The notes: generated from the sequence alone by a model not told the origin. A stretch of DNA of 64,000 bases from Lentisphaerota bacterium (GCA_021413965.1 JAIOPI010000024.1:22596-86595); one strand, 5' to 3'; counted from the stretch's first letter, positions 54,727 to 63,977 are shown. Made by a program: numbers and translations.

Positions 54727-55337
54727 TGAAGCCAAGCCGACAGGTGGCAGACATCGGGAGACGCGCCCCCGCGCACCGCGCGAGGTGCCGCTTGGTCCTG
54801 CCTGCCTGCGCGCTCTTTCTCCTGGCGCTCCGCGTGCCCGCCGAGCCGCCACGGGAGTTCCACGAGCACGACATCAAGGCCGCCTTCCTCTTTCGCTTTC
54901 TGCAGCTGGTGGAGTGGCCGCCGGACACCTTTGCCACCGATGACAGCCCGATCATCGTCGGCATCCTGGGGCAGGACCCCTTCGGAAACGTGTTGGCTGA
55001 CACGGTCCGCGGCGAAACCATCAACGGGCGCAGCATCGTCGTGAGGGAAGGGGCCAAGATGCACGATCTGCTCCCCTGCCACCTCCTGTTCGTGCCAAGC
55101 GCCAGCGTGAATGCCTCGGCCCTGCCGTTGCCGGTCCCGTCGCCGGCCGGCGTGCTGCTGGTGGGCGAAGGGCAGGATTTCATTCAGCAGGGCGGCATGA
55201 TTCGCTTCTACCTCGATGGCAACCGCGTGCGGTTCGAGATCTGCCCGGAGGCGGCGGAGCAGTCACGCATCCGCATCCGCTCGCGCCTCTTGCGACTTGC
55301 CCGCATCGTGGAATGTGCGCCGCCCGTGGAACCATAA
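54726..55337 (+). CDS. YfiR family (DUF4154) periplasmic protein
   Basis: 203 residues. A long N-terminal region with a hydrophobic signal (L-V-L-P-A-C-A-L-F-L-L-A-L-R-V-P-A) is followed by the DUF4154 pattern: K-A-A-F-L-F-R-F-L-Q-L-V-E-W-P, I-I-V-G-I-L-G-Q-D-P-F-G, G-V-L-L-V-G-E-G-Q-D-F, and a C-terminal S-R-L-L-R-L-A-R-I-V. In Pseudomonas YfiR is the periplasmic inhibitor of the membrane diguanylate cyclase YfiN. Here the next gene encodes a histidine kinase with a YfiN-like sensor, so YfiR probably controls that kinase. Confidence 0.88.
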   Translation: MKPSRQVADIGRRAPAHRARCRLVLPACALFLLALRVPAEPPREFHEHDIKAAFLFRFLQLVEWPPDTFATDDSPIIVGILGQDPFGNVLADTVRGETINGRSIVVREGAKMHDLLPCHLLFVPSASVNASALPLPVPSPAGVLLVGEGQDFIQQGGMIRFYLDGNRVRFEICPEAAEQSRIRIRSRLLRLARIVECAPPVEP

Positions 55338-55338
55338 T

Positions 55339-56964
55339 GTGAAACGCTTTTCTGAGTGGTCGCTACGGACCAAGTTGTCCCTGCTGGTCGCCTGCGCCAG
55401 CAGCGCCGGCCTGGTGGCCGCCTTCGGGGCGATCGCCGCCAACGAAATCCGCACGTTCGCCCCCCGCGCGCGGGAGAACCTGATCTCACAGGCCGCCTCC
55501 ATCGGATTTCACGCCTCCACGTCGCTGGTCTTTGGCGATGACGAAGACGCCGCGTACACGCTGGAGGCGCTGGGGCTCAGCCGCGACATCGTGGCCGCGG
55601 CGCTCTACACCGCCGAGGGAACGGTCTTTGCCCGCTACCGGCGCGGAACCGCCCCGGACTCGTTCATCCCTGACCATCCGGCCGAGGACGGCTGCCGCTT
55701 CCTCGGCCGTCACATGGCCGTTTACCAGGCGGTCATGCACGAGGGCGAGCGCGTCGGCACCGTGTACCTGTTGTCCGACCTGGGCGGCGTGTACACCCTG
55801 CTCGTTCGCTATCTGCAGGTGGCCGCCATCCTGATCCTCGCCGGTATCGTCGTCGCGCTCATCGCATCGACCTTCCTGAGCCGGATCATCTCGGCGCCCA
55901 TTTACAGCCTTGTGAACGTCGCGGAGAATGTCACCCGCCGTAAAGACTACACGCTGCGCGCCGAGAAACGCGCCAACGACCAGATTGGCGTGCTGATCGA
56001 CGCCTTTAACGAGATGCTGGCCCGCATCCTGGAGCGCGACAATGAGCTGCAGCGCACACAAAGCGAGCTGGAGGTGCGCGTCCGCCAGCGCACGTCCGAA
56101 TTGGAAGCGATCAACCGGTCCCTGTCGGAAGAGGTGGACGCACGCCGAACGGTGGAGGCGCAGCTGATCGTGGCCCGGGACCGGGCCGAGTCCGCCAATC
56201 GGGCCAAGAGCACGTTCCTCGCCAACATGAGCCACGACCTGCGCACGCCCCTGACGGCCGTCATCGGGTACAGCGAGCTGCTCGAAGAAACCGCCCGCGA
56301 CCAGGGCCTGACGCAGTATGTGGAGGATCTGCGCCGCATCCAGGTGGCGGCCAATCATCTGCTCACCCTGCTGAGCGATCTGCTCGATCTCTCGCGCATC
56401 GAGGTGGGCCGCATGGAACTGCAAGCGGAGACCATCGACCTGCCACGCTTCATGCGCGAGTTTGAAGCCACGTCGCGCCCGCTCTGCGACATCAACCGGA
56501 ACCGGTTTACGGTTGTCTGCGCGCCCGATGCGCGAACCATCTTCACCGATCGCACCCGCCTGCGCCAGGTCCTCTACAACCTGGTCAGCAACGCCGCGAA
56601 ATTCACCAAACGCGGCGACGTCCGGCTGGAGATTGACCGCGTCAATTCCGAGCAGCCGGAGTCCCTGCGTTTTGCCGTCCGCGATACCGGCATCGGCATG
56701 ACGCCCGAACAAATGAGCCGCATCTTCGAACCGTTCGTCCAGGCCGAGCCGACCACCGCGCTGACCTACGGCGGTTCCGGCCTGGGGCTGGCGATCTGCA
56801 AGCGGTGCTGCGAACTCATGGGCGGCAGCATCACGGTGGTCAGCACCCCCGGACAGGGCACCACGTTCACGGTGCTGCTGCCGCGCCAGGTCCTTCACAC
56901 CGAGCCGGCCGGGGGACTTGAGGGGCACGGATTAAAGGCTCAGGGCGAAGGCACGTCCCCGTGA
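55339..56964 (+). CDS. Membrane sensor histidine kinase with CHASE8-like sensor and HAMP domain
   Basis: 541 residues from GTG 55339, one base after the yfiR stop. Two transmembrane helices (about 12-35 and 155-178) enclose a periplasmic domain with L-I-S-Q-A-A-S-I-G-F-H-A-S-T-S-L-V-F-G-D-D-E-D-A, the CHASE8 pattern of YfiN-type cyclases. Then come HAMP (about 180-235), a coiled coil, HisKA with the phosphorylated His in N-M-S-H-D-L-R-T-P-L (about residue 299), and HATPase with N-L-V-S-N-A-A-K-F-T, D-T-G-I-G-M and G-S-G-L-G-L-A-I. No receiver domain. Output is probably the receiver protein at 52013..52408. Confidence 0.9.
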   Translation: MKRFSEWSLRTKLSLLVACASSAGLVAAFGAIAANEIRTFAPRARENLISQAASIGFHASTSLVFGDDEDAAYTLEALGLSRDIVAAALYTAEGTVFARYRRGTAPDSFIPDHPAEDGCRFLGRHMAVYQAVMHEGERVGTVYLLSDLGGVYTLLVRYLQVAAILILAGIVVALIASTFLSRIISAPIYSLVNVAENVTRRKDYTLRAEKRANDQIGVLIDAFNEMLARILERDNELQRTQSELEVRVRQRTSELEAINRSLSEEVDARRTVEAQLIVARDRAESANRAKSTFLANMSHDLRTPLTAVIGYSELLEETARDQGLTQYVEDLRRIQVAANHLLTLLSDLLDLSRIEVGRMELQAETIDLPRFMREFEATSRPLCDINRNRFTVVCAPDARTIFTDRTRLRQVLYNLVSNAAKFTKRGDVRLEIDRVNSEQPESLRFAVRDTGIGMTPEQMSRIFEPFVQAEPTTALTYGGSGLGLAICKRCCELMGGSITVVSTPGQGTTFTVLLPRQVLHTEPAGGLEGHGLKAQGEGTSP

Positions 56965-56972
56965 CGGGGGAC
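56955..56972. terminator. Hairpin at the convergent kinase/phosphofructokinase junction
   Basis: GTCCCC-GTGAC-GGGG(G)AC, overlapping the kinase stop codon. No T-run. Confidence 0.3.
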
Positions 56973-57061
56973 ACGCCATGGGCATTTGTCCGCTCAAACG
57001 CCCGCGACGACGGTACGGTCGGCGCAAGCCCGCGCCGAAAGCCAGACCGTCACCCCATCCA

Positions 57062-58345
57062 TCACCGCCACGACGCGGGGACATAGGCCGGCAGTTTTCG
57101 CGCCACAAACCGCGGTTCCAGCCTGGCAAACCGCTGCAGGCCGTTCTCCAGCGGAACGGGCGCCCACTCGTCGCCGATCAGCGGACGGGCGTAGCGGATA
57201 AAGTCGTCCGTCACGTCAATCCCATGGGGCGCCAGCCAGGCCGGCGGCAGATGCCGGTGGAAGTTCGCCACCTCGGGCAGCGGCACCTGGCTGTACCGTG
57301 CCTGGTAGCGTGCCCCCGGCTCGCGCAGAATGGTGGCCATCCAACCGGTCCCGCGCTCCTTCGCCACGACAACCGCATGGCGCCCCACCGCGAACGCCTC
57401 CTCCAGGTCCACCGTCGACGCGTACACGGCCATGGAGCGCTGGTCGCAGCCCGCGATCTGCCCGTTGGCCCAGCCCCGCGCCGCCAGCCCGACGTCGTGC
57501 AGCCGGTTGATCACCTCCTGCGCCACGGTCGTGCGGCTGGCCGCGTACTCGATGTGGCCAAACGCATCGCGTCGCGCCCCGAGGTCCCCGACCTCAAACC
57601 CCTCGCTCACCACCACGAGGCAGCGCTTGCTGCGCCGCAGTTCGTCGTTCACGCGCTCGACGAGATCGTCCAGCGTCAGCCCCGATTCCGTGAGGTACAG
57701 GTGCATCGGCCAGCGCCGCTCCGGATCGGCCAGGCGCGCGGCGGCGGGGATGAAGCCGGCGGTGCGCCCCATGGCCTGCATCACCAGCACCGGCCCGGCC
57801 GGCGAGAAACCGGCGTTCTCCTCGTTCATGTTCTGCGCCATGCAGGCCCAGTAGCGCGCCACCGAACCGTACCCCGGCGTGTGGTCGACGAGCTTGAAGT
57901 CCGGATCGCCCACGTCGTTGTCGATGGTCTTGGGCACGCCCACGCAGACCAGGTCCAGCCCGCGCGCCGCGGCGGCGCGGCTGAGCTTGTCGGCCGTGTC
58001 CATCGAATCGTTGCCGCCGATGTAGAAGAACGTGCCCACGTCATGCGCGGCAAACACGTCCAGCACACGGGCGATGTCGGGGCTCCCCGCGTCGTTGATC
58101 TTGTAGCGGCAGGTGCCGATGGCGCCGGCGGCGGGCGTGTGCGCCAACAGGTCGATTTCGCGCTGCGGCTGGGCGCTGAGGTCGAGCAGCTCCTCCTGGA
58201 GGATGCCCTCGATGCCGTGCCACCCGCCGTAGAGGCGGCCGAACGTCTGCGGATACGCACGACATCCCTCGATGACGCCACGCAGCGAGTTGTTGATCAC
58301 GGGCGACGGCCCGCCCGATTGAGCGATCACGACTTGCCTGGCCAT
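57062..58345 (-). CDS. PPi-type 6-phosphofructokinase
   Basis: 427 residues from ATG 58345 with GGGAGGAC upstream. PFK fold: Q-S-G-G-P-S-P-V-I-N at the nucleotide/PPi site, F-F-Y-I-G-G-N-D-S-M-D-T-A, and the active-site P-K-T-I-D-N-D. In this family Lys in P-K-T-I-D-N-D marks enzymes that use pyrophosphate, where ATP enzymes have Gly. The second selective position, normally D (PPi) or G (ATP), reads D in G-N-D-S. It should interconvert fructose-6-phosphate and fructose-1,6-bisphosphate reversibly. It lies 46 bases upstream of nothing in its own direction and just after the pnt genes, separated by 46 bases from pntB's stop. Confidence 0.88.
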   Translation of the reverse strand: MARQVVIAQSGGPSPVINNSLRGVIEGCRAYPQTFGRLYGGWHGIEGILQEELLDLSAQPQREIDLLAHTPAAGAIGTCRYKINDAGSPDIARVLDVFAAHDVGTFFYIGGNDSMDTADKLSRAAAARGLDLVCVGVPKTIDNDVGDPDFKLVDHTPGYGSVARYWACMAQNMNEENAGFSPAGPVLVMQAMGRTAGFIPAAARLADPERRWPMHLYLTESGLTLDDLVERVNDELRRSKRCLVVVSEGFEVGDLGARRDAFGHIEYAASRTTVAQEVINRLHDVGLAARGWANGQIAGCDQRSMAVYASTVDLEEAFAVGRHAVVVAKERGTGWMATILREPGARYQARYSQVPLPEVANFHRHLPPAWLAPHGIDVTDDFIRYARPLIGDEWAPVPLENGLQRFARLEPRFVARKLPAYVPASWR

Positions 58346-58391
58346 GCATGTCCTCCCGCGGCGCGTTGCCGGTCCGTGCTGATTGGTCAAG

Positions 58392-59831
58392 TCACGCGCC
58401 CTTGAACTCGGCCGCGAGCTGCGCGACGGTGGCCTTCGCATCGCCGAACAGCATGCGCGTGTTGGGCTTGAAGAAAAGCGGATTGTCGACCCCGGCGAAT
58501 CCGGGTTTCATGCTGCGCTTGAGCACGATGCAGGTCCGCGCCTGATCGACGTCGATGATCGGCATGCCGTAGAGCGGGCTCGACGGATCTTCTTTGGCCG
58601 CAGGGTTGACCACGTCATTCGCCCCGATCACCACGGCCACATCGACGGTGGGCATCAGGGGATTGACGTCGCCGGGCTCGACGAGCTGCTCGTAAGGTAC
58701 GCTGGCCTCGGCGAGCAGCACGTTCATGTGGCCGGGCATGCGGCCGGCGACGGGATGGATGCAGTACTTCACGTCCGCCCCGTTGTCTTCCAGCATCTGC
58801 CCCAGCTCCCGCACGGCATGCTGCGCCTGGGCCACCGCCATGCCATAGCCCGGCACGAAAATCACCGACCGGGCTGCCTCCAGCACGAAGTAGGCATCCG
58901 CGGCGCTGATGGGCTTCACCTCGCCGGTGACGGCCGCGCCCGCCCCCGCCGTGGCCCCCGAACCGAAGCCGCTGAACAGCACGTTGCCGAGCGAACGGTT
59001 CATGGCCTTGCACATGATCTTCGTCAGGATGATCCCGCTGGCGCCGACCAGCGCGCCCGCCACAATCAACACGTTGTTGAGAATGATGAAGCCGGCGGCC
59101 GCGGCAGCCACGCCGGAATAGCTGTTGAGCAGCGAAATCACGACCGGCATGTCCGCGCCGCCAATCGGGATCACCGAGGTCACGCCCAGGACCAGGCCGA
59201 TCGCCATGACGGCATAGAAGGCGGCGTAGGCGGACGCCGCCGTGGGATCGTGGCAGACCACGGCGGAGGCGGCGAACGCCCCCACGATGATGAGCGCGTT
59301 GGCGGCCTGCTGGCCCTTGAACAGGATGGGCTTGCCCGGCATCAGTTCCGCGAGCTTCAGAAAAGCCACGAGGCTGCCGGAGAAGGTGACCGCCCCCACA
59401 ATGGCCGTAAACACGATGGCAACCCCGGAATAGAGCGGACTGTCGGGTGCACCCGCCGGCAGAAGCTTAAAGTACGTCTCCCACCCCTCCACGCGCCACT
59501 TGTGAAACTCCGCCCAGGCCACGAGCATGCTCGCCAGCCCGCCAAAGCCGTTAAACAGCCCCACCATCTCGGGCATCGACGTCATCTTGACGGCATAGGC
59601 CGCGACGGCGCCGATGGCGGAGCCCACCACCATGCCCACCAGGACCCACTGAAACTCCATGCCCGCCAGCAGGCACGTCGCCACCACGGCAATGGCCATC
59701 CCCAGGCCGGAGATCAGGTTGCCGCGGCGCGCCGTGTCCGCGCGGTTGAGCATCTTCAACCCGATGACAAAGAGGGCGGAGGCGATGATGTAGAGGTAAT
59801 TGATGAGCGGCTGAAGCGTCGCGAGGTTCAC
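58392..59831 (-). CDS. pntB: NAD(P) transhydrogenase subunit beta
   Basis: 479 residues. About nine hydrophobic helices in the first 280 residues (Y-I-I-A-S-A-L-F-V-I-G-L-K at the start), then the NADP(H)-binding domain III with V-P-G-Y-G-M-A-V-A-Q-A-Q-H and R-M-P-G-H-M-N-V-L-L-A-E-A, D-D/V-A-V-V-I-G-A-N-D-V-V-N-P and K-R-S-M-x-x-G-F-A-G-V. It couples proton flow to hydride transfer from NADH to NADP+. Its ATG overlaps the stop of the small alpha subunit by four bases. Confidence 0.95.
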   Translation of the reverse strand: MNLATLQPLINYLYIIASALFVIGLKMLNRADTARRGNLISGLGMAIAVVATCLLAGMEFQWVLVGMVVGSAIGAVAAYAVKMTSMPEMVGLFNGFGGLASMLVAWAEFHKWRVEGWETYFKLLPAGAPDSPLYSGVAIVFTAIVGAVTFSGSLVAFLKLAELMPGKPILFKGQQAANALIIVGAFAASAVVCHDPTAASAYAAFYAVMAIGLVLGVTSVIPIGGADMPVVISLLNSYSGVAAAAAGFIILNNVLIVAGALVGASGIILTKIMCKAMNRSLGNVLFSGFGSGATAGAGAAVTGEVKPISAADAYFVLEAARSVIFVPGYGMAVAQAQHAVRELGQMLEDNGADVKYCIHPVAGRMPGHMNVLLAEASVPYEQLVEPGDVNPLMPTVDVAVVIGANDVVNPAAKEDPSSPLYGMPIIDVDQARTCIVLKRSMKPGFAGVDNPLFFKPNTRMLFGDAKATVAQLAAEFKGA

Positions 59832-60118
59832 GGCTTGTCTCCACCCTTGCGCTTGAACATCGCGAGCATGCGGTCGGTGACGAGATACCCGCCCACCACA
59901 TTGATCATGGCGGCGGCGACGGCGATCACGCCCAGGACCGTCACCCAGGCCCCGCCTTGCGGGAGCCCGGCGGCCACCAGGGCGCCGACGATCGTGATCC
60001 CCGAAATGGCGTTGGAACCCGACATGAGTGGGGTGTGCAATTGGGAGGGCACCTTGGCAATCAATTCAATGCCCAGGAACACGGCGATGACGAAGATGAA
60101 GAACAGCAGTCCCATCAT
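59828..60118 (-). CDS. pntAb: NAD(P) transhydrogenase alpha subunit, membrane part (PntA2/PntAb)
   Basis: 96 residues from ATG 60118, three to four transmembrane helices (about 4-22, 30-55, 60-85). H-T-P-L-M-S-G-S-N-A-I-S-G is the conserved loop of the membrane part of alpha. In E. coli this domain is fused to the soluble NAD(H) domain; here it is a separate gene, as in Rhodospirillum and many PVC bacteria. Four-base overlap with pntB. Confidence 0.93.
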   Translation of the reverse strand: MMGLLFFIFVIAVFLGIELIAKVPSQLHTPLMSGSNAISGITIVGALVAAGLPQGGAWVTVLGVIAVAAAMINVVGGYLVTDRMLAMFKRKGGDKP

Positions 60119-60209
60119 GGGTGAATTCCCTTTCCTCCGGACGGCGCGGGGTTCCGGCCGAAACGCCGCCGCCCCGTCGGGCGGCGTGGGTCGTCTGGTG
60201 CAGCTGGCA

Positions 60210-61346
60210 TCACCGTCCCCACGCCTTGCGCACGGCGGCATTCACGACGTCGCCGCGGTGCGTCACGAGGCAGCCCTTCACGATATCGTCTTCGGCGTTG
60301 AGCCGCAGCGTCCTGGCCTTCGGGTCCCAGATATGTTCGATCAGGCTGGCCAGGTTGCTGGCGTACATCTGGCTGGCGGGGACGGCCACGCGGCCGGGCA
60401 GATTGCCGAGCCCCACGACGCGCACGCCGCCCAGATCGCTTTCGGCATCGAGCTGAGAGCCTTCCACGTTGCCGCCGGTTTCCACCGCCATATCGACCAC
60501 GACGCTTCCGGGTCGCATCGCCCGGACCATCGCCTCCGTCAGGATGCGCGGCGCGGGCCGGCCAAAGACCTGGGCCGTGGTGATGACGATGTCCGCCTCC
60601 GCACAATGCCTGGCCATCGCTTCGCGCTGGCGCGCCAGCTGTTCCTCCGTGAGCGCCCTGGCGTAGCCGTCCTTGGTCTGCCCCGTCTCGCCGAGATCGA
60701 CTTCGACGAACTTGGCGCCCAGCGATTGAACCTGTTCCTTCACCACGGGGCGGGTGTCGAACGCCTCCACGCGCGCGCCCAGGCGTTTCGCCGTGGCGAT
60801 CGCCTGCAGCCCGGCCACGCCGGCGCCGATGATGAACACGCGGGCCGGGGTGATCGTGCCGGCCGGGGTCATCATCATCGGCAGGATCTTCGCGATCCGC
60901 TCCGCGGCCAGGATCACGGCCACATACCCGCCAAGGCTGGCTTGCGAACTGAGCGCGTCCATCTTCTGGGCGATCGTCGTGCGCGGGATCAACTCCATGC
61001 TGATGGCGGACACGCCCTGGCGCGCGAGGGCTTCGATCAGGGGCCGGCGTGAGAACGGATCGAGGTGGCTGATGTGCAGGGCGCCGGACTTGAGCTCCGC
61101 GGCTTCCGTCTCGGAGGGCGGGCGAAGGCGGACCACCACATCGGCGGCGCCCAGGGCGGCGTGGGGGTCCGGGCACAACGTGGCGCCGGCAGCGCGATAC
61201 GCCTCGTCGGGCACGTGAATCGACGCGCCCAGGCCGCACTGAACATCGACGGCCATTCCCAGTGCCGTCAGTTTCCGGACCGCCTCCGGGATCAGCGCGA
61301 CGCGCTGTTCCCCCGGCCAGCTTTCTCTTGGCGCCATCAACCGCAT
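60210..61346 (-). CDS. pntAa: NAD(P) transhydrogenase alpha subunit, NAD(H)-binding part (PntA1/PntAa)
   Basis: 378 residues, the length of a stand-alone domain I. Seen: G-E-Q-R-V-A-L-I-P-E at the N-terminus, S-S-Q-A-S-L-G-G-Y-V-A-V, the NAD Rossmann motif I-I-G-A-G-V-A-G-L-Q-A, and V-D-L-G-E-T-G-Q-T-K-D-G-Y-A (the mobile loop region). It binds NADH and forms the heterotrimeric enzyme with PntAb and PntB. GAGGGAG lies upstream and a promoter-like sequence at 61391..61419. A 91-base gap separates it from pntAb. Confidence 0.95.
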   Translation of the reverse strand: MRLMAPRESWPGEQRVALIPEAVRKLTALGMAVDVQCGLGASIHVPDEAYRAAGATLCPDPHAALGAADVVVRLRPPSETEAAELKSGALHISHLDPFSRRPLIEALARQGVSAISMELIPRTTIAQKMDALSSQASLGGYVAVILAAERIAKILPMMMTPAGTITPARVFIIGAGVAGLQAIATAKRLGARVEAFDTRPVVKEQVQSLGAKFVEVDLGETGQTKDGYARALTEEQLARQREAMARHCAEADIVITTAQVFGRPAPRILTEAMVRAMRPGSVVVDMAVETGGNVEGSQLDAESDLGGVRVVGLGNLPGRVAVPASQMYASNLASLIEHIWDPKARTLRLNAEDDIVKGCLVTHRGDVVNAAVRKAWGR

Positions 61347-61390
61347 GCCAGCATCCCCCGCTCCCTCGCCCTGCCAGAAGGAGTTTCGGG

Positions 61391-61419
61391 ATGCTAGGAG
61401 GCACCCCTCGACGGGTCAA
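61391..61419 (-). promoter_or_regulatory. Predicted promoter of the pnt/phosphofructokinase genes
   Basis: Minus strand TTGACC (61414..61419), 17 bases, TAGCAT (61391..61396), 45 bases before the pntAa ATG. Confidence 0.5.
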
Positions 61420-61468
61420 GGGCAAAGGACCCGGGCCAAGCACCAGCCGGATGGGCGGCAACCGGACA

Positions 61469-61897
61469 TCATGCCCGGCGCGCGGAGACGATGAAGAGCG
61501 GGACGGTGGCCTTGTGGCGGACTTTGTCGATGGTCGTGCCGTACACAATGTCGCCGATGAGGCGATGGCCATGGGTCGTCATGGCGATCAGGTCGCAGCG
61601 CTGCGCGCGGGCCGTGCGCAGGATTTCCGTGGAAGGATCGCCCAACGCCAGGTGGTGCGTGCAGCTCACGTTCTGCTTGAGCAGCTGCGTCGAGACGCGG
61701 ACCAGATAGGCCCGGTCCTCGCGCATCTCTTCAGACTCCGCCAGTTGCAGGTGGTCGAAGTTGCGTGCCACCCACCCGTCGGCCACGTGCACCAGCAACA
61801 GTTCCGCCTGCAGCAGTTTCGCGAGCGGACCGATTTCCCGAAGCAGGGCCGCATCCGCATCTGTGTGATCGAGCGCCACGAGTATCTTCTTATACAT
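61469..61897 (-). CDS. Universal stress protein (UspA family)
   Basis: 142 residues. Typical alpha/beta Usp fold: K-K-I-L-V-A-L-D-H-T-D at the start, L-L-L-V-H-V-A-D, a H-x-A-L-G-D-P-S-T-E-I-L segment, and D-L-I-A-M-T-T-H-G-H-R-L-I-G-D-I-V-Y-G-T-T-I-D-K-V. The C-terminal G-x-G spacing departs from the ATP-binding consensus (G-2x-G-9x-G), so nucleotide binding is doubtful. It follows mntH by three bases and should be part of the mntR-mntH-usp operon. Confidence 0.88.
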   Translation of the reverse strand: MYKKILVALDHTDADAALLREIGPLAKLLQAELLLVHVADGWVARNFDHLQLAESEEMREDRAYLVRVSTQLLKQNVSCTHHLALGDPSTEILRTARAQRCDLIAMTTHGHRLIGDIVYGTTIDKVRHKATVPLFIVSARRA

Positions 61898-61900
61898 GCC

Positions 61901-63286
61901 TCACCCCCGCAGTCGCGTCATCCACGTCGTCAGCCCGCTGAAATCGAGGAGATACTTCACATTCAGAGTCACGATGATGCCCGCCGTTGTCCACGCCAGG
62001 ATCTTGATCCACAGCGGGTTGGTGAACACCCCCATTTTGCGCCGGTCGCTGGTGAAAAGCACGAGGGGAATGACGGCGAAGGACAGCTGCAGGCTGAGGA
62101 TGACCTGGCTGAACACCAACAGCTTGGCGGTGCCGCTGGCGCCATAGAGGATGGACACGATGACGGCCGGGATGATGGCGATCAGGCGCGTGATCAAGCG
62201 GCGCAGCCACGGGCGCAGCCGAATGCGCAGGAAGCCTTCCATGACGATTTGCCCGGCCAGCGTGCCCGTCAGCGTCGAGTTCTGGCCGGACGCCAGCAGG
62301 GCCAGCGCAAACAGCGTGCTGGCGACGGGGACGCCGAGCATGGGGCTCAGCAGCTTATGGGCATCGCCGATCTCCGCCACGTGGAATTCTCCCTGTTTGT
62401 AGAACGTGGCGGCCGAGACGATCAGGATGGCCGCATTGATGAACAGCGCGAACATCAGCGCGACGGTGGAATCCGCGGTGGCGTAGCGCACGGCTTCGCG
62501 CTTACCCGCTTCCGTTTGCTCGTACTTGCGCGTCTGAACGATGGAGGAGTGCAGGTAGAGATTGTGCGGCATGACCGTCGCGCCAAGGATGCCGATGGCG
62601 ATGTACAGCATGTCGGTGTTGGTCAGGATTTCGGTGGTCGGAACGAAGCCCTTCAGCACCTCGGCCATGTCGGGGCGCGAGAAGAGTATCTCCAGCCCGA
62701 AGCACAGACCGATCGTGAGAATCAGCGTGATGACCAGCGCCTCGATGTAACGGAATCCCTTGTTCTGCAGGAACATCACGGCCAGGACATCGAGCGCGGT
62801 CAGGCAGACGCCCCACGGCAGCGGCAGGTCGAAGAGGAGATACAGGGCGATGGCCGAGCCGATGACCTCGGCGAGGTCGCAGGCGCAGATGGCCAGCTCG
62901 CAGAGGAGCCAGAGCATGTAGGCGACCGGTTTGGAGTAGTGATCGCGGCAGGCCTGGGCGAGGTCGCGGCCGGTGACGATGCCGAGCTTTGCGCAGAGGG
63001 CTTGCAGCAGAATCGCCATCAGGTTGGAGAGCATGATCACGCAGAGCAGGCTGTAGCCAAAGGCCGAGCCGCCAGCGAGGTCGGTGGCCCAGTTGCCGGG
63101 GTCCATGTAGCCGACCGCCACGAGGTAGCCGGGGCCCGAGAAGGCCAGCAGTTTGCGGAACCAGCTGGCATTTTTGGGGATGCGCACAGACCCATGCACT
63201 TCGGCCAGGCTGGGGGTGTCGCTTTCCATGCGCCAACTGCCGGCGGCGGCCTTTGGGACTTCGGTGTTGGGTTCAACCGGGGTCAT
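61901..63286 (-). CDS. mntH: Nramp family divalent metal (Mn2+/Fe2+) transporter
   Basis: 461 residues, about eleven transmembrane helices. Nramp metal-site motifs are intact: D-P-G-N-W-A-T-D in the first helix and [10 protein letters not shown] in the sixth, plus the [19 protein letters not shown] consensus transport motif. It imports Mn2+ (or Fe2+) with protons. The start overlaps the stop of the DtxR-type regulator gene by four bases, a common mntR-mntH arrangement. Confidence 0.93.
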   Translation of the reverse strand: MTPVEPNTEVPKAAAGSWRMESDTPSLAEVHGSVRIPKNASWFRKLLAFSGPGYLVAVGYMDPGNWATDLAGGSAFGYSLLCVIMLSNLMAILLQALCAKLGIVTGRDLAQACRDHYSKPVAYMLWLLCELAICACDLAEVIGSAIALYLLFDLPLPWGVCLTALDVLAVMFLQNKGFRYIEALVITLILTIGLCFGLEILFSRPDMAEVLKGFVPTTEILTNTDMLYIAIGILGATVMPHNLYLHSSIVQTRKYEQTEAGKREAVRYATADSTVALMFALFINAAILIVSAATFYKQGEFHVAEIGDAHKLLSPMLGVPVASTLFALALLASGQNSTLTGTLAGQIVMEGFLRIRLRPWLRRLITRLIAIIPAVIVSILYGASGTAKLLVFSQVILSLQLSFAVIPLVLFTSDRRKMGVFTNPLWIKILAWTTAGIIVTLNVKYLLDFSGLTTWMTRLRG

Positions 63287-63948
63287 GTTTGCACCGCCAC
63301 GCGGATGTGGGGCAGCGCCTCTTCGCCGAGGTGCAGGTCCTGGTCGTTAAACCGGATATGGAGGGAGCCGCCAAAAGGTTCGCGTCCTGTCACCGTGAAC
63401 TCTGCGCCGGGATAGAGCCCCATCGCACCGAGATAGCGTAGGAGGTTGGCATCTTCATCGCGCACTTCGGTCACACGCACCGTGGCACGCATGGGTGCCT
63501 CGGATAGCGGCACGCCGACAACCGCAGCGATTTGGCCATCTTTGGTGGGGATGGGAGAGCCATGTGGATCGAGCCTGGGGTCGGCGAGGGCCGCGGCCAT
63601 GCGATCCTCCAGATCCTCGGAGATGACGTGCTCGAGGCGCTCGGCCTCGTCGTGCACCCGGTCCCAGGGAACGCCCAGTGTCTGCGCAAGATAGAGTTCG
63701 ATCAGGCGATGGTGGCGAATGATTTCCAGCGCAACCTTGACCCCCGTCGGATTCAGGCGCGCGCCGCGATAGGGTGTGTAGTCGACCAGCGATGCCTTCG
63801 CACGGGCAAGGCGCTGAATCATGTTGGTCACGGATGCCGGCTTCTGCCCGAGGCGATCCGCCAGGGCGGAAGTCGATACCCACTGATCCCCAAGTTGGAG
63901 GTCGTAGATGGCCTTGAGGATGTTTTCGACGGATTGCGACAAGGACAT
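63283..63948 (-). CDS. mntR: DtxR/MntR family metal-dependent regulator
   Basis: 221 residues from ATG 63948. A winged helix N-terminus ([32 protein letters not shown]) is followed by the metal-binding/dimerisation domain ([18 protein letters not shown]) and an SH3-like FeoA-type C-terminal domain (about 145-221). The FeoA domain makes it longer than Bacillus MntR (142) and like DtxR/IdeR. It should repress or activate the mntR-mntH-usp unit in response to Mn2+ or Fe2+. Its Shine-Dalgarno AGGTGA is inside an inverted repeat (63952..63977). Confidence 0.9.
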   Translation of the reverse strand: MSLSQSVENILKAIYDLQLGDQWVSTSALADRLGQKPASVTNMIQRLARAKASLVDYTPYRGARLNPTGVKVALEIIRHHRLIELYLAQTLGVPWDRVHDEAERLEHVISEDLEDRMAAALADPRLDPHGSPIPTKDGQIAAVVGVPLSEAPMRATVRVTEVRDEDANLLRYLGAMGLYPGAEFTVTGREPFGGSLHIRFNDQDLHLGEEALPHIRVAVQT

Positions 63949-63951
63949 TGG

Positions 63952-63977
63952 CTCACCTAATAAAAGATTTAGGTGAG
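63952..63977 (-). promoter_or_regulatory. Inverted-repeat operator overlapping the mntR Shine-Dalgarno
   Basis: CTCACCTAA, 8 bases, TTAGGTGAG: perfect 9-base arms ending three bases from the ATG. The TTAGGT half-site is that of DtxR/MntR family operators, so autoregulation is likely. A TATTAG -10-like box overlaps it on the minus strand. Confidence 0.6.

Noticed and set aside
58383..61052. 889-codon plus-strand frame across the pnt genes
   Set aside because: Opposite strand of three well-conserved transhydrogenase genes; low-complexity His/Arg/Gly product.
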